A stretch of DNA of 64,000 bases from assembly GCA_024234635.1 (NCBI GenBank), contig JACKNX010000016.1, positions 1-64,000 on the forward strand, read 5' to 3'. Shown here piece by piece: positions 16,570 through 25,190 of this stretch; positions within the stretch are counted from its first letter, which is position 1, and each line of letters starts with the position of its first letter. Source of the stretch: Pseudomonadales bacterium. Lineage in GTDB: Bacteria > Pseudomonadota > Gammaproteobacteria > Pseudomonadales > Azotimanducaceae. The translations under genes and the position numbers were made by a program. The notes below the pieces were generated by a model that was given only the letters and a program-made list of their open reading frames with translations, was not told the origin of the DNA and made no database searches.

Positions 16570-17418
16570 TTGATCCGACGTCATCGGGGTTATCTGGCTA
16601 TCAGGGACGGCGAAACACCGGCCGAAAGCCGCGAACTGGAAACCGACGGCTACACCGTTCTGCGTGGGGTGCTGTCGCCGGCTGACGTGGCGTCCCTGCG
16701 CGCGGAACTGGAGGTGGTCTACGCGACGGTAGCCGCGGATGTACGCAATCCGCACCTCGAACCCGCCGAACGGGAGGACTTCCGTTACGCGATGTTCAAC
16801 CGCTCGCCGCTGGCACAGGCAACCATCGCCAACCCCCGAATCCTCGAGGTCATCGAGCCCTTGCTGGGTGACGACTGCCACGTGATTGCTAACACCTGCT
16901 GGCGCAATCCTCCGCGCGCCGCGAATCAGCACGGCGGCGGATTCTGGCACATCGACGCCGGTCCGCACGTACCGCGACCGGAAGGCATTCCCTGGGACGA
17001 GCGCATTCCGTATCCGGTATTCGCCATCGGCGCTCACATCTACGTCAAGGATTGCGGCATCGAAAGCGGCCCGACCGGTGTCATTCCCGGCAGCCATCGG
17101 TCCGGCCGATTCCCGCCTGCGGACAGACTCGATGACGTTGCCCTGACCTGGGAAGGTCGTGGCGTGCATGCCATGGAAGCCCGCGCCGGCGACGTGGCCC
17201 TGTTCGTCTCCGATGTCTGGCATCGGCGGCTGCCTTCAGGCGAAGGCGATCAGGGTCGATTTTTCCTGCAGGCACACTACGGTCGACGGGACCTCGCGCA
17301 ACGGGTGCTGACGACGCGGGAGGTCAATCACGTCTCCCCGCAGGCCATCGAGAGGGCGGCGTCAGCGCGTGAACGCAGGCTGCTTGGCCTGCATGACCCG
17401 TTCTTCTATGACGGCTGA
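16570..17418 (+). CDS. Phytanoyl-CoA dioxygenase (PhyH) family Fe(II)/2-oxoglutarate oxygenase
   Basis: A 282-residue double-stranded beta-helix oxygenase. The iron site is visible: WHID (HxD) near residue 125 and the distal His in VSDVWHRRLP near 217, with an Arg in RFFLQAHYGRRD for 2-oxoglutarate. N-terminal LETDGYTVLRGVLSPADVASL is the family opening. The chosen start is a TTG with GGAGG 6 nt upstream; the long N-terminal extension possible from 16426 runs back over the neighbouring gene start and is unlikely. Members hydroxylate branched acyl-CoA, alkyl or small hydrophobic substrates. This agrees with the catabolic setting. Confidence 0.88.
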   Translation: MIRRHRGYLAIRDGETPAESRELETDGYTVLRGVLSPADVASLRAELEVVYATVAADVRNPHLEPAEREDFRYAMFNRSPLAQATIANPRILEVIEPLLGDDCHVIANTCWRNPPRAANQHGGGFWHIDAGPHVPRPEGIPWDERIPYPVFAIGAHIYVKDCGIESGPTGVIPGSHRSGRFPPADRLDDVALTWEGRGVHAMEARAGDVALFVSDVWHRRLPSGEGDQGRFFLQAHYGRRDLAQRVLTTREVNHVSPQAIERAASARERRLLGLHDPFFYDG

Positions 17419-17448
17419 CCACCCACGCGTGTCAACCCACGAGGTCGC

Positions 17449-17580
17449 TCAGGCCAGGAACAGCCACATGCCGGCCGAGGCCAGCGACAGGACAATCCAG
17501 AACAGATAGGGGCTGAGATACACGACGATACGGGAGAGGTTCTCATTGCTGTAGCGTCTGAACTTCGACACGGGCTGCAT
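17449..17580 (-). CDS. 43-residue predicted membrane protein
   Basis: ATG 17580 (minus) is preceded by CTGGAGGTGG and opens a 43-codon frame. The N-terminal part MQPVSKFRRYSNENLSR is positively charged; residues 18-43 form one long hydrophobic segment (IVVYLSPYLFWIVLSLASAG and on to the end). The shape is that of a small single-pass inner-membrane protein. The gene is isolated between PhyH (convergent) and a long intergenic region with a LexA box about 400 nt upstream on the same strand. No family recognised. A membrane-acting, SOS-linked peptide is possible but untested. Confidence 0.6.
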   Translation of the reverse strand: MQPVSKFRRYSNENLSRIVVYLSPYLFWIVLSLASAGMWLFLA

Positions 17581-18084
17581 ATCCACCTCCAGGAAACGCG
17601 GAGACTACGGGATGCGCGGCCTCCTGCATCTGATGACCGCCAGCCGCCGATGAGCGGCACGAGCAAGTGTGCGGGAAATCACGCACGAGCCCTGTATGGA
17701 GTTGTCGGCCAGATGTCAGCGGGAGGTGGATCGCCGGAACCGGCGGCAGGCGGGAACCGGCTTGCCAATGACCTGAGTGCGACAGTCGTTAACCGTCGGC
17801 TCCGGCCTCGAACCACTTTTCAACGACTTGCGCTCGCAGCGCGGTGGAAAGTGAACCATCGAGGGCGGCGGTCAAATGGCTCCGGAAAGTGCCGAACAGA
17901 ATCGAAACAATTGGTCACGATTGAAGGCTTTTTTTTCCGCGCCAGTTGAGTATTCTTTCCGCCTCAGCCGCCGATGCTGTATGAACATACAGTGCAATTC
18001 TCCTCGGCAGGGCGATTACACGGACTTACAGCCCGGCGGTTGAGGCCAATACTCTTCCGGCTGGCAAGCCGCCAGTCGCTTCTG
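17581..18084. other. 504-nt intergenic region with LexA box and T8 tract
   Basis: No convincing long coding frame. It holds a LexA box at 17977-17992 and a T8 run at 17931-17938 on the plus strand. The run is preceded by a weak stem (AATCG / CGATT inside GCC / GGC), which could be the end of a plus-strand small RNA. A 99-codon plus frame at 17650-17949 has no family character. Confidence 0.5.
17977..17992. promoter_or_regulatory. LexA (SOS) box
   Basis: CTGTATGAACATACAG fits the CTGT-N8-ACAG consensus of gammaproteobacterial LexA boxes, has 7-bp perfect arms, and differs by one base from the E. coli recA box as I remember it (CTGTATGAGCATACAG). As in the recA promoter, a -10-like hexamer (TGCAAT, 17993-17998) directly abuts the box on the plus strand. 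The regulated transcript is not obvious. Confidence 0.7.
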
Positions 18085-18894
18085 TCAGGCTGGCACCGCG
18101 GGCAGCTTCTGTCGCCAGCCGAATTTTGCGTCCGCCACCGCAATGAACTCGGGATTGAGCACCGACTCCTTGGCGTTGTAGCTCAGATCGTCACCACTGG
18201 CCGCCCAGACGTCGCCGCCCGCGGCCTTGAGCACGGCGTGCGCCGCGGCAATGTCCCACTCCGAGGTGGGACCAAGACGCGGGTACAGATCCGCCCGGCC
18301 CTCCGCGAGGATGCACAACTTCAGTGAACTGCCGACCGGCGTGCGATCGACCGAGCCGAATGCCCCGGCCAGCTGTTCCAGGTACGTTTCAAGGCGTTCG
18401 CCACCGTGACTGCGGCTGGCCACCACGGTCAGCGGCTCACCCACCTGCCAGTCTCGCGTATGGATGCGCTCAACCTTGTCTCCGGCCCGGCGCCACGCCT
18501 CGCCAGTGCGGATATCACCCCAATAAAGCACGCCCTGAGCCGGCACCCCGACTATGCCGAACACAGCAGCGTGGCCCTCGATGAGCGCCAGATTGACCGT
18601 GAACTCACCATTTCGATTGATGAATTCCTTGGTGCCATCGAGTGGGTCGATCAGCCAGTAACGTTGCCAGCCACGCCGTTCCGCATACGGTTGCTGCGCT
18701 CCTTCCTCACTGAAGACGGGAATCTCGGGAGTCAGCCGGGCCAGCCCTTCGGTCAGCACCCGGTGCGAGGCGAGATCCGCCTTGGTGAGCGGCGAATCAT
18801 CGTCTTTCGTGGACACCTCGATGTCCTGGGCGTAGATCACCATGATGGCGTCACCGGCCTTTTCAACGAGGTCGAGCAGTGCTTGCGTATCCAT
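18085..18894 (-). CDS. cysQ: 3(2),5-bisphosphate nucleotidase CysQ
   Basis: A 269-residue member of the inositol monophosphatase superfamily that removes the 3-phosphate of PAP, a by-product of sulfate assimilation. Metal and active-site motifs are VFSEEG (near residue 67), WLIDPLDGTKEFINRNGEF (near 86) and SEWDIAAAHAVLKAAGG (near 212). The size matches CysQ. Start 18894 has AGGATAGGGAAT just upstream. It lies 5 nt after nudE in the same direction, the conserved nudE-cysQ pair, and would be made from the nudE promoter. Confidence 0.93.
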   Translation of the reverse strand: MDTQALLDLVEKAGDAIMVIYAQDIEVSTKDDDSPLTKADLASHRVLTEGLARLTPEIPVFSEEGAQQPYAERRGWQRYWLIDPLDGTKEFINRNGEFTVNLALIEGHAAVFGIVGVPAQGVLYWGDIRTGEAWRRAGDKVERIHTRDWQVGEPLTVVASRSHGGERLETYLEQLAGAFGSVDRTPVGSSLKLCILAEGRADLYPRLGPTSEWDIAAAHAVLKAAGGDVWAASGDDLSYNAKESVLNPEFIAVADAKFGWRQKLPAVPA

Positions 18895-18899
18895 ATTCC

Positions 18900-19451
18900 C
18901 TATCCTTGCTCCAGAAACTTGCGGGTGAGCGTCAGCGCGGCGATGGCTCGCGCCTCGTTGAATTCTCCCCCATGAATGAGGTCGTCCAGGGCATCCACAG
19001 GCCACGGCACCACTTCGATGGGTTCGGGCTCGTCCCCGGGCAGGCGCATCGGGTACAGATCCCGCGCGAACATGACGTTGATAGTGAAACCCATGTGACC
19101 CGGCGCGAGGTTGAGACGTTTCACAAACCGGACTTCGCGGGCGCCAAAACCGATCTCCTCCTTCAGCTCCCGGTCCGCCGCCAGTTCGAGCGGCTCGCCA
19201 AACTGCGCGCCGCCCTTGGGCAACGACAGCTGCCGCTCGTGGAAGCCGGCCGCGTACTCACGGATCAGCATCACCTCACGCCGGTCGTTAACCGCCACCA
19301 CGATGATGCCGGGATGGCCTCGCACGGGGAGCCGTTCGTAGACCCGTTCCACCCCGTTGCTGAAACGGAGGTTGAGTTCCTCGATTGAAAACAGCCGGCT
19401 GCTGGCAAGCATGCGACGGCTGGTGATTTCAGGCAGCGGCGGCTCTTTCAT
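18900..19451 (-). CDS. nudE: ADP-ribose/ADP-sugar diphosphatase NudE
   Basis: A 183-residue Nudix hydrolase. The Nudix box is intact, GGAQFGEPLELAADRELKEE with IGF following (near residue 80). The N-terminal region (LFSIEELNLRFSNGVERVYERL) and the segment LNLAPGHMGFTINVMFARDL are characteristic of NudE, which cleaves ADP-ribose, Ap3A and NADH. It is the first gene of the pair with cysQ; both deal with adenine nucleotide by-products. Divergent from yrfG across 167 nt. Confidence 0.92.
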   Translation of the reverse strand: MKEPPLPEITSRRMLASSRLFSIEELNLRFSNGVERVYERLPVRGHPGIIVVAVNDRREVMLIREYAAGFHERQLSLPKGGAQFGEPLELAADRELKEEIGFGAREVRFVKRLNLAPGHMGFTINVMFARDLYPMRLPGDEPEPIEVVPWPVDALDDLIHGGEFNEARAIAALTLTRKFLEQG

Positions 19452-19618
19452 GTTGCCGGTTCACCCATCTGACTCTGTCCCGTGGAGAAAACGCCGTATC
19501 ATATCGGCCCTACGCGCATCGTGCGCCACGCGGCGGTCCTCAGCGGGCACATGACATTTTCGCAGCATCACCCGGACAGCCCAGGCTTGCCCAGGAAGCG
19601 GTCCTGGAAGCATCGGGC

Positions 19619-20284
19619 ATGATCCACTGGCAAAGCATCGACACGGTGCTGTTCGACATGGACGGTACCCTGCTGGACCTGCGGTACGACAACCACGTGT
19701 GGAATGAACTGTTGCCCCGCCACTACAGCGCGGTGCATGGCGTGGCGACAAGCGACGCCAGCGACCGGCTGACCAGCCACATGCGCGATATTGCCGGAAG
19801 CATCCAGTTCTACTGCCTGGACTACTGGGCCCGGCATACCCAACTGGACCTCATGGCTCCGCACCGGGAAGCCACCCACCTCATCCGCTGGCGCCCCAAC
19901 GCGCAGCCGTTCGTACGCGCCGTGCGGGCAAGCGGTCGCCGGGCATTCCTCGTCACGAATGCCCACAGAAACAGTATCGACATCAAGCACCTGCACAGCG
20001 GCGTCGGCCATGAACTGGATATCGTGGTGTCCTCGCACGACTACGGCGAGCCCAAGGAGTCCCAGGGTTTCTGGCGCGCGTTGATGGCAGCGCACCCGTT
20101 CGATCCGGCACGCACGCTGTTCATCGATGACAACCACCAGGTACTGGATGCCGCCCGTCGTTTCGGCATCGGGCAGGTACTGTCCATCCAGCAGCCGGAC
20201 TCCTCCCGGCCGCACCGGAACGTTGTTGATTTCGCCGCCATCGACGACTTCGGCGGGCACATGCCGGACACCACAGCAGAATGA
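19619..20284 (+). CDS. yrfG: HAD-family GMP/IMP nucleotidase YrfG
   Basis: A 221-residue HAD phosphatase. Motif I is VLFDMDGTLLDL with nucleophile Asp (near residue 13), motif II is FLVTNAHRNS (Thr near 118), and motif III/IV is DPARTLFIDDNHQVLDAAR (near 165). The stretch YDNHVWNELLPRHYS after motif I is specific to the YrfG group, which dephosphorylates purine monophosphates. Its stop overlaps hslR by 4 nt, the conserved yrfG-hslR arrangement of gammaproteobacteria. Confidence 0.9.
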   Translation: MIHWQSIDTVLFDMDGTLLDLRYDNHVWNELLPRHYSAVHGVATSDASDRLTSHMRDIAGSIQFYCLDYWARHTQLDLMAPHREATHLIRWRPNAQPFVRAVRASGRRAFLVTNAHRNSIDIKHLHSGVGHELDIVVSSHDYGEPKESQGFWRALMAAHPFDPARTLFIDDNHQVLDAARRFGIGQVLSIQQPDSSRPHRNVVDFAAIDDFGGHMPDTTAE

Positions 20285-20670
20285 CCGAACGCGTACGCCT
20301 GGATCAGTGGCTGTGGGCCGCCCGCCTCTACCGCACCCGGGCGCTGGCCAAGCAGGCGGTGGATGGTGGCAAGGTGCATATGGCCGGCCAACGGGCCAAA
20401 TGTTCCAGGGCCATGAAAGTCGGCGACGAACTGCACATCTCGCGCCCGTGGTTCGATCTGACGGTCACGGTAACCGGACTGAGCGCCCGTCGAGGCGATG
20501 CCGAATCGGCTCGACTGCTCTATACCGAGTCCGAGGCCAGCGTGCGGGAGCGGGAGCAGATTCTGGCCCAGCGCCGCCTCGCAAGGGCGGGCCTGACGGC
20601 GCCGCGCCTGCGCCCGGACAAGCACGACCGTCGGGACCTGGTGGAGCTCAAGCGCCAGGATGACGCCTGA
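20281..20670 (+). CDS. hslR: Ribosome-associated heat shock protein HslR (S4 domain)
   Basis: A 129-residue protein with an N-terminal S4 RNA-binding domain (VRLDQWLWAARLYRTRALAK through the domain end at DELHIS near 56). A basic C-terminal tail (RLARAGLTAPRLRPDKHDRR) follows. HslR/Hsp15 binds free 50S subunits carrying a stalled nascent chain and helps recycle them. It overlaps yrfG by 4 nt. The gene for Hsp33 that often lies next to it is not here. Confidence 0.92.
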   Translation: MTERVRLDQWLWAARLYRTRALAKQAVDGGKVHMAGQRAKCSRAMKVGDELHISRPWFDLTVTVTGLSARRGDAESARLLYTESEASVREREQILAQRRLARAGLTAPRLRPDKHDRRDLVELKRQDDA

Positions 20671-20772
20671 CCGCGGGCAGACACCTGTGGACTGCGCCCA
20701 CAAATCGCTCACACCGTCCCCAGATCAACTTGCAAATGCGAAACGTGTTCGGGTGGTCGCGGACCGTTGCTC

Positions 20773-20781
20773 TGGCATAAT
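20773..20781 (+). promoter_or_regulatory. Extended -10 promoter of pckA
   Basis: TGGCATAAT fits an extended -10 (TGn plus CATAAT), 33 nt upstream of the pckA ATG. No good -35 is visible at 17 nt, which is usual for extended -10 promoters. Confidence 0.5.
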
Positions 20782-20814
20782 GCGCGGTCTTACGCCTTGG
20801 GAAGACACAAAACG

Positions 20815-22386
20815 ATGGCCGCAAATCCTGAGCCCATGGTCGCCAAACCGACGACCACCGCCAGCGAATACACCGATTTTTCGACCGCCGCGCTCGCCGA
20901 GTGCGCCGTACGCAACGGTGAGGGCGAATTTGCCAGCAACGGCGCGATTGTCGTGCGCACCGGCAAGCGAACCGGACGCTCGCCCAAAGACCGCTTCATC
21001 GTCCAGGAGCCGTCCACGTCAGACGCCATCGACTGGGGCGCCATCAATCAGCCGATCAGCCCCGACGTATTCGATGCCCTGTGGGATCGCGTCCAGGTGC
21101 ACCTGGCAGACCGTGACACCTACGTCTCACACCTGCATGTCGGCGCCGATCCGGAGCACTATCTGCCGATCGAAGTAACCACCGAGTACGCCTGGCACGC
21201 CCTGTTCGGACGCTCCCTGTTCATCGTGCCCTCCAGCTTCAACCCGCATAACAAGCAGGTGTGGCAGATTGCGAACGCACCGGAATTTACCTGCGTGCCC
21301 GAACGCGACGGCACAAACAGCGACGGCACGGTGATGATCAACTTTGCCCAGCGCAAGGTGCTGCTGGCCGGCATGCGTTACGCCGGTGAAATGAAGAAGT
21401 CCATGTTCTCCGTGCTCAACTTTCTGCTGCCGGAGAAAGACGTGCTGCCAATGCACTGTTCCGCCAATCAGGGCGAGAACGGTGACGTCACCTTGTTCTT
21501 CGGTCTCTCCGGTACCGGCAAAACAACCCTGTCCGCCGATCCTTCGCGCTTCCTCATCGGCGACGACGAACATGGCTGGGGCCGCGGCACCGTGTTCAAC
21601 TTCGAAGGCGGTTGTTACGCGAAGTGCATCAACCTGTCACGCAAGAACGAACCGGTCATCTACGACGCCATCGCCTTTGGCGCCATCGTGGAGAACGTGG
21701 TTATCGATGCCACCACGCGGGACCCGGACTACACGGACGACTCGCTGACGGAAAACACCAGGGCCTGCTATCCGCGCGCCAACATCGAGCTGAAGGTGGA
21801 TGACAACCGCGGCGGCGAACCCAACAACATCATCTTCCTGACCTGCGACGTCAGTGGCGTCCTGCCTCCCGTGGCGATTCTGTCCAAAGAAGCGGCCGCC
21901 TACCACTTCCTGTCCGGGTATACCGCACAGGTGGGGTCCACGGAAATCGGCTCAACGGAAGCTTACAAAGCCACGTTTTCCACCTGTTTCGGCGCGCCCT
22001 TCTTTCCGCGACCAGCAGGCGTGTACGCCGACCTGCTCATGAAACGTGTGGCCGAATTCGGCTCGCGCGTCTACCTGGTGAACACCGGCTGGACAGGCGG
22101 CGGCTACGGAGTGGGCAAGCGCTTCGACATTCCGGTCACCCGCGCGATCATCGCCGCAATTCAGTCCGGCGCCCTGGACAACGTGACCGTGAATCACCTG
22201 GACGGCCTCAACCTGGACATCCCCACCACGGTACCCGGCGTCGATGCCAGCCTGCTGAACCCGCGCGAAGCGTGGGCCGACAAATCAGCCTACGATGCCG
22301 CGGCTGACAGCCTGGCGACAAAGTTCCGGGAGAACTTTCGCAAGTTCAAGGTCGACGACAACATCGTCGCCGCGGGTCCCAGGTAA
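20815..22386 (+). CDS. pckA: Phosphoenolpyruvate carboxykinase (ATP)
   Basis: A 523-residue enzyme converting oxaloacetate and ATP to PEP, the first committed step of gluconeogenesis from TCA intermediates. The kinase P-loop is GLSGTGKTTLS (residues 230-240), with the substrate motif RTGRSPKDRF (51-61) and the metal-site region LIGDDEHGWG (near 247). ATG 20815 gives the family length; MVAKPTT at 20836 is an alternative. An extended -10 promoter precedes it. A degrader of fatty and amino acids needs this enzyme, in line with the other catabolic genes here. Confidence 0.96.
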   Translation: MAANPEPMVAKPTTTASEYTDFSTAALAECAVRNGEGEFASNGAIVVRTGKRTGRSPKDRFIVQEPSTSDAIDWGAINQPISPDVFDALWDRVQVHLADRDTYVSHLHVGADPEHYLPIEVTTEYAWHALFGRSLFIVPSSFNPHNKQVWQIANAPEFTCVPERDGTNSDGTVMINFAQRKVLLAGMRYAGEMKKSMFSVLNFLLPEKDVLPMHCSANQGENGDVTLFFGLSGTGKTTLSADPSRFLIGDDEHGWGRGTVFNFEGGCYAKCINLSRKNEPVIYDAIAFGAIVENVVIDATTRDPDYTDDSLTENTRACYPRANIELKVDDNRGGEPNNIIFLTCDVSGVLPPVAILSKEAAAYHFLSGYTAQVGSTEIGSTEAYKATFSTCFGAPFFPRPAGVYADLLMKRVAEFGSRVYLVNTGWTGGGYGVGKRFDIPVTRAIIAAIQSGALDNVTVNHLDGLNLDIPTTVPGVDASLLNPREAWADKSAYDAAADSLATKFRENFRKFKVDDNIVAAGPR

Positions 22387-22405
22387 CGACGCGGATATCC
22401 GCTAT

Positions 22406-22428
22406 CGGTACATGCATCGCATGTACCG
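22406..22428. terminator. Hairpin after pckA
   Basis: Perfect 10-bp arms (CGGTACATGC and complement) around ATC, 19 nt past the pckA stop and 42 nt before the gshA start. No T-run. The tight 3-nt centre also allows a protein-binding palindrome. Confidence 0.5.
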
Positions 22429-22470
22429 GTGGCAGGTGCCGCAACGGTGCAAACCGGTTACGCTCCGCGC

Positions 22471-24027
22471 ATGAGAGCGCACCCACAGATACCCGAAACC
22501 AGGCGACGGGCCCTGCACGCCAGTCGTCTTGCGCCCACGCAACTGCTTTTCCGCGGCGTAGAGAAGGAAAGCCTGCGCATCCGCCCCGACGGCATGCTGG
22601 CGGATACGCCCCATCCGGAGGCGCTCGGCGCCCCACTGACGCATCCACAGATCACCACGGATTTCAGTGAATCCCAACTGGAGCTCATCACCGGCGTGCA
22701 CGCCAGCCCGGAGGGCTGCATCCGGGAATTGACGGACGTCCACCGGTTCGTTTACTCCGCGCTGGGCGACGAGATGCTATGGCCCGCCAGCATGCCCTGC
22801 ATGCTCCCGGATGCCGATGCCATTCCGATCGGCCGTTACGGTACCTCCAACAAGGGCATGACAAAGACCGTATACCGCCGCGGGCTGGCCAATCGCTATG
22901 GCGCGACGATGCAGACGATCTCCGGCATCCACTACAACTTCTCCGTGTCGGAGGAACTGTTGTCGACGCTGGGCTGGATGGACCAGGACGCCCGCACCGA
23001 CGCGTACTTCGGCCTCATCCGCAATTTCCGCCGGTACTCCTGGCTGCTGATCTACCTGTTCGGCGCCTCCCCGGCCATCTGCCGGAGTTTTGGCAGCGAA
23101 CAGCAAACGGGCCTCAAGCCTTTCGACGAAGGCTCGCTGCACCTGCCCTGGGCAACGTCCCTGCGGATGGGACCGCTGGGCTACCAGAGTGATGCCCAAC
23201 GCACGCTGCATGTCAGCTACAACTCGCTGGCCGACTATGCCGCGTCCATTCGCCAGGCGTTGTCAATCCACCATCCGCCCTACACCCGCATCGGTGTACG
23301 CGTGGACGGTGAGTACCGCCAGCTGTCCGACACGCTGATCCAGATCGAAAACGAGTTCTACGGCACGATACGACCCAAGCGACCAATCCACGCGGGTGAG
23401 CGACCTCTTACGGCGCTCCTGGAACGCGGCGTCGGCTACGTGGAAGTGCGTTGTCTAGACCTCAATCCCTATCTGCGCGTGGGGATCGACGAGGAACAGA
23501 TTCGCTTCCTGGACACCTTCCTGCTGTTCTGCCTGCTGGCGGACAGCCCGCCGGACTCACCGGAGGAGTCCGCACGCATGCACCGCAATCAGGTGCTAAC
23601 GGTACAGCGCGGACGGGAGCCGGGCATCCAGTTGGAGACCGCGGCGGGCACCGTGGCACTGGACGACTGGGCGAACACGCTACTGGACGCCTGCGCAAGT
23701 ATTGCCGCCTGGCTCGATGAGCGTACGACGTCGTCCGGGCATGCCGAATCACTCAGTCGGCAGCGCGCCCGCGTGGCAGACCCGGAACAGACGCCCTCGG
23801 CGCAGCTCCTGGCGGCAATGCGCCAGCAGCAGATGCCGTACTTCCGCACGGTGATGAATCAGGCCCTCGCCCACAACGAATGGTTCCACGCGCATCCTCT
23901 CGATGCGGAGGAACTCGACGCACATCGAGCGACCGCGCGACGCTCGGTGGAAGAACGGGCAGCCATCGAGGCCGCCGACAGCGAACCATTCGACGTCTAC
24001 CTGCAGCACTACCTGCGCCTGCCGTGA
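22471..24027 (+). CDS. gshA: Glutamate-cysteine ligase
   Basis: A 518-residue enzyme for the first, rate-limiting step of glutathione synthesis. The gammaproteobacterial GshA motifs are clear: LLFRGVEKESLRI with glutamate ligands (near residue 28), TDFSESQLELITGVH (near 64), SGIHYNFSVS (near 150) and GVGYVEVRCLDLNP (near 323). ATG 22471 matches the usual start region; a GTG at 22429 would add 14 residues. Its TGA overlaps the GTG of acpH as GTGA, so the two are coupled. Confidence 0.94.
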   Translation: MRAHPQIPETRRRALHASRLAPTQLLFRGVEKESLRIRPDGMLADTPHPEALGAPLTHPQITTDFSESQLELITGVHASPEGCIRELTDVHRFVYSALGDEMLWPASMPCMLPDADAIPIGRYGTSNKGMTKTVYRRGLANRYGATMQTISGIHYNFSVSEELLSTLGWMDQDARTDAYFGLIRNFRRYSWLLIYLFGASPAICRSFGSEQQTGLKPFDEGSLHLPWATSLRMGPLGYQSDAQRTLHVSYNSLADYAASIRQALSIHHPPYTRIGVRVDGEYRQLSDTLIQIENEFYGTIRPKRPIHAGERPLTALLERGVGYVEVRCLDLNPYLRVGIDEEQIRFLDTFLLFCLLADSPPDSPEESARMHRNQVLTVQRGREPGIQLETAAGTVALDDWANTLLDACASIAAWLDERTTSSGHAESLSRQRARVADPEQTPSAQLLAAMRQQQMPYFRTVMNQALAHNEWFHAHPLDAEELDAHRATARRSVEERAAIEAADSEPFDVYLQHYLRLP

Positions 24028-24692
24028 ACTTTCTCGCGCACTGCGCGCTGGCCGAACTGGCCACCGAGGCATCCGGGCACGGACTCATCGCGGGTGGCAT
24101 CCTGGGCGATCTCTGGAAAGGCCCTCTGCCGGCACACTGGGAAACCGAAACCCTGCTCGGCGTACGCCTTCACCGGCGCATCGACGCCGTGTCCAACCGC
24201 CACCCCGCCATCCGGCGCAGTTGCGAGCGCTTTCCCCCCAACCTGCGGCGCCTCGCGCCGGTGCTTGTCGATATTCATGCCGATATCGCGCTTGTCGCAC
24301 ATTGGCGAGACTGGTTCGACATCGACGTGGACGCTTTCGCCGCCCGTTGCTACCAGTCCCTGGAACAGGCCCTGCCGGGATCACCCGGCCTGTCGGAGTC
24401 CGCGCTGCGGTTCCTGGAATACCTTCGGCGTGAAGATCTGCTGAGCGCATACGGCACCTGGGACGGTGTCCGTCTCTGCCTTCGCGGTGTCGGTCGTCGC
24501 CTGGGTGACCCGACGTTCGACACGCAGGCGCTGCCCGCCTGCCAGGCACTCTCGGCGCATCTGCTGGACGACTTCCGTGCGTACTTTCCGGACCTGCTCT
24601 ACGAAGCCCGTCGGTTCGTCAGCGACGCAACGTCCGCGCCTTCAGGTCTGCACGATGAAATTGGTGAACAACAGATCGCTCACCACCGGTGA
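24024..24692 (+). CDS. acpH: ACP phosphodiesterase (AcpH, DUF479)
   Basis: A 222-residue metal-dependent HD-like phosphodiesterase that removes phosphopantetheine from acyl carrier protein. The N-terminus NFLAHCALAELA followed by GGILGDLWKG, and GVRLHRRIDAVSNRHPAI with its His/Asp ligands (near residue 52), are diagnostic. The second metal segment is VDIHADIALVAHWRDW (near 86). GTG 24024 overlaps the gshA stop. Its last 51 nt overlap the end of the convergent FliL-like gene. Confidence 0.88.
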   Translation: MNFLAHCALAELATEASGHGLIAGGILGDLWKGPLPAHWETETLLGVRLHRRIDAVSNRHPAIRRSCERFPPNLRRLAPVLVDIHADIALVAHWRDWFDIDVDAFAARCYQSLEQALPGSPGLSESALRFLEYLRREDLLSAYGTWDGVRLCLRGVGRRLGDPTFDTQALPACQALSAHLLDDFRAYFPDLLYEARRFVSDATSAPSGLHDEIGEQQIAHHR

Positions 24693-25094
24693 ACCGGACT
24701 CCTTCTGGAAGAACGCCTGAAGTTCCTTCAGCGCCTCCGCACGCAGCGATTCACGCCCGTCTGCCGAACTGACCGTCGCCTGATCCTGACGCGAGAGCGC
24801 CAGCACAAGCAGGTTGCGCACGGCGGGCATGTGCGACAACAGCGCTCCGTGGGCGGATGGACTTTTCACCTGCAGCGAAATATCCGCCTTGAGGTAGGAC
24901 AGCCGGCCCGTTTCCGAGACCCCGACATTGGTGACCAGCGTGGGTTGGATGCCGACATATTTCACTTCCTCACTCATCGGCCCCGGTTCGTCTTCCGCGC
25001 GCGCCCCGATGGGAAAGACACACAATCCCAGGAGGAGGATTCCAGGTAACCGGCCACGGGCCAGTACAGCGGGAAGACGGAAAATTAGGGCCAT
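24642..25094 (-). CDS. Non-flagellar FliL-like protein
   Basis: A 150-residue protein with an N-terminal signal or anchor (LPAVLARGRLPGILLLGLCV) and a FliL C-terminal domain. YLKADISLQVK, MPAVRNLLVLALSRQ, DGRESLRAEALKELQ and DLLFTNFIVQ follow the FliL order closely. No flagellar gene lies near. Stand-alone FliL homologues occur in many gammaproteobacteria, without a firm role; they may be stomatin-like membrane partners. The start is uncertain because no clear ribosome binding site precedes ATG 25094. The 3-prime end overlaps acpH by 51 nt. Confidence 0.75.
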   Translation of the reverse strand: MALIFRLPAVLARGRLPGILLLGLCVFPIGARAEDEPGPMSEEVKYVGIQPTLVTNVGVSETGRLSYLKADISLQVKSPSAHGALLSHMPAVRNLLVLALSRQDQATVSSADGRESLRAEALKELQAFFQKESGSPVVSDLLFTNFIVQT

Positions 25095-25190
25095 GGTATG
25101 CGGCGTCCGATGAAGCTTTACCCGCAAGCGTAGTTGACCCGGGCGATACCGCCAGTAACCTTCGGCGTTCCCAAACCAGCAGGCACATCC

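Noticed and set aside
17650..17949. 99-codon plus-strand frame in the region with the LexA box
   Set aside because: No family character, no ribosome binding site of note, composition of non-coding sequence; ends inside the T8 tract area.
17974..18327. 117-codon plus-strand frame starting in the LexA box
   Set aside because: Mostly antisense to cysQ, with composition of a shadow frame.
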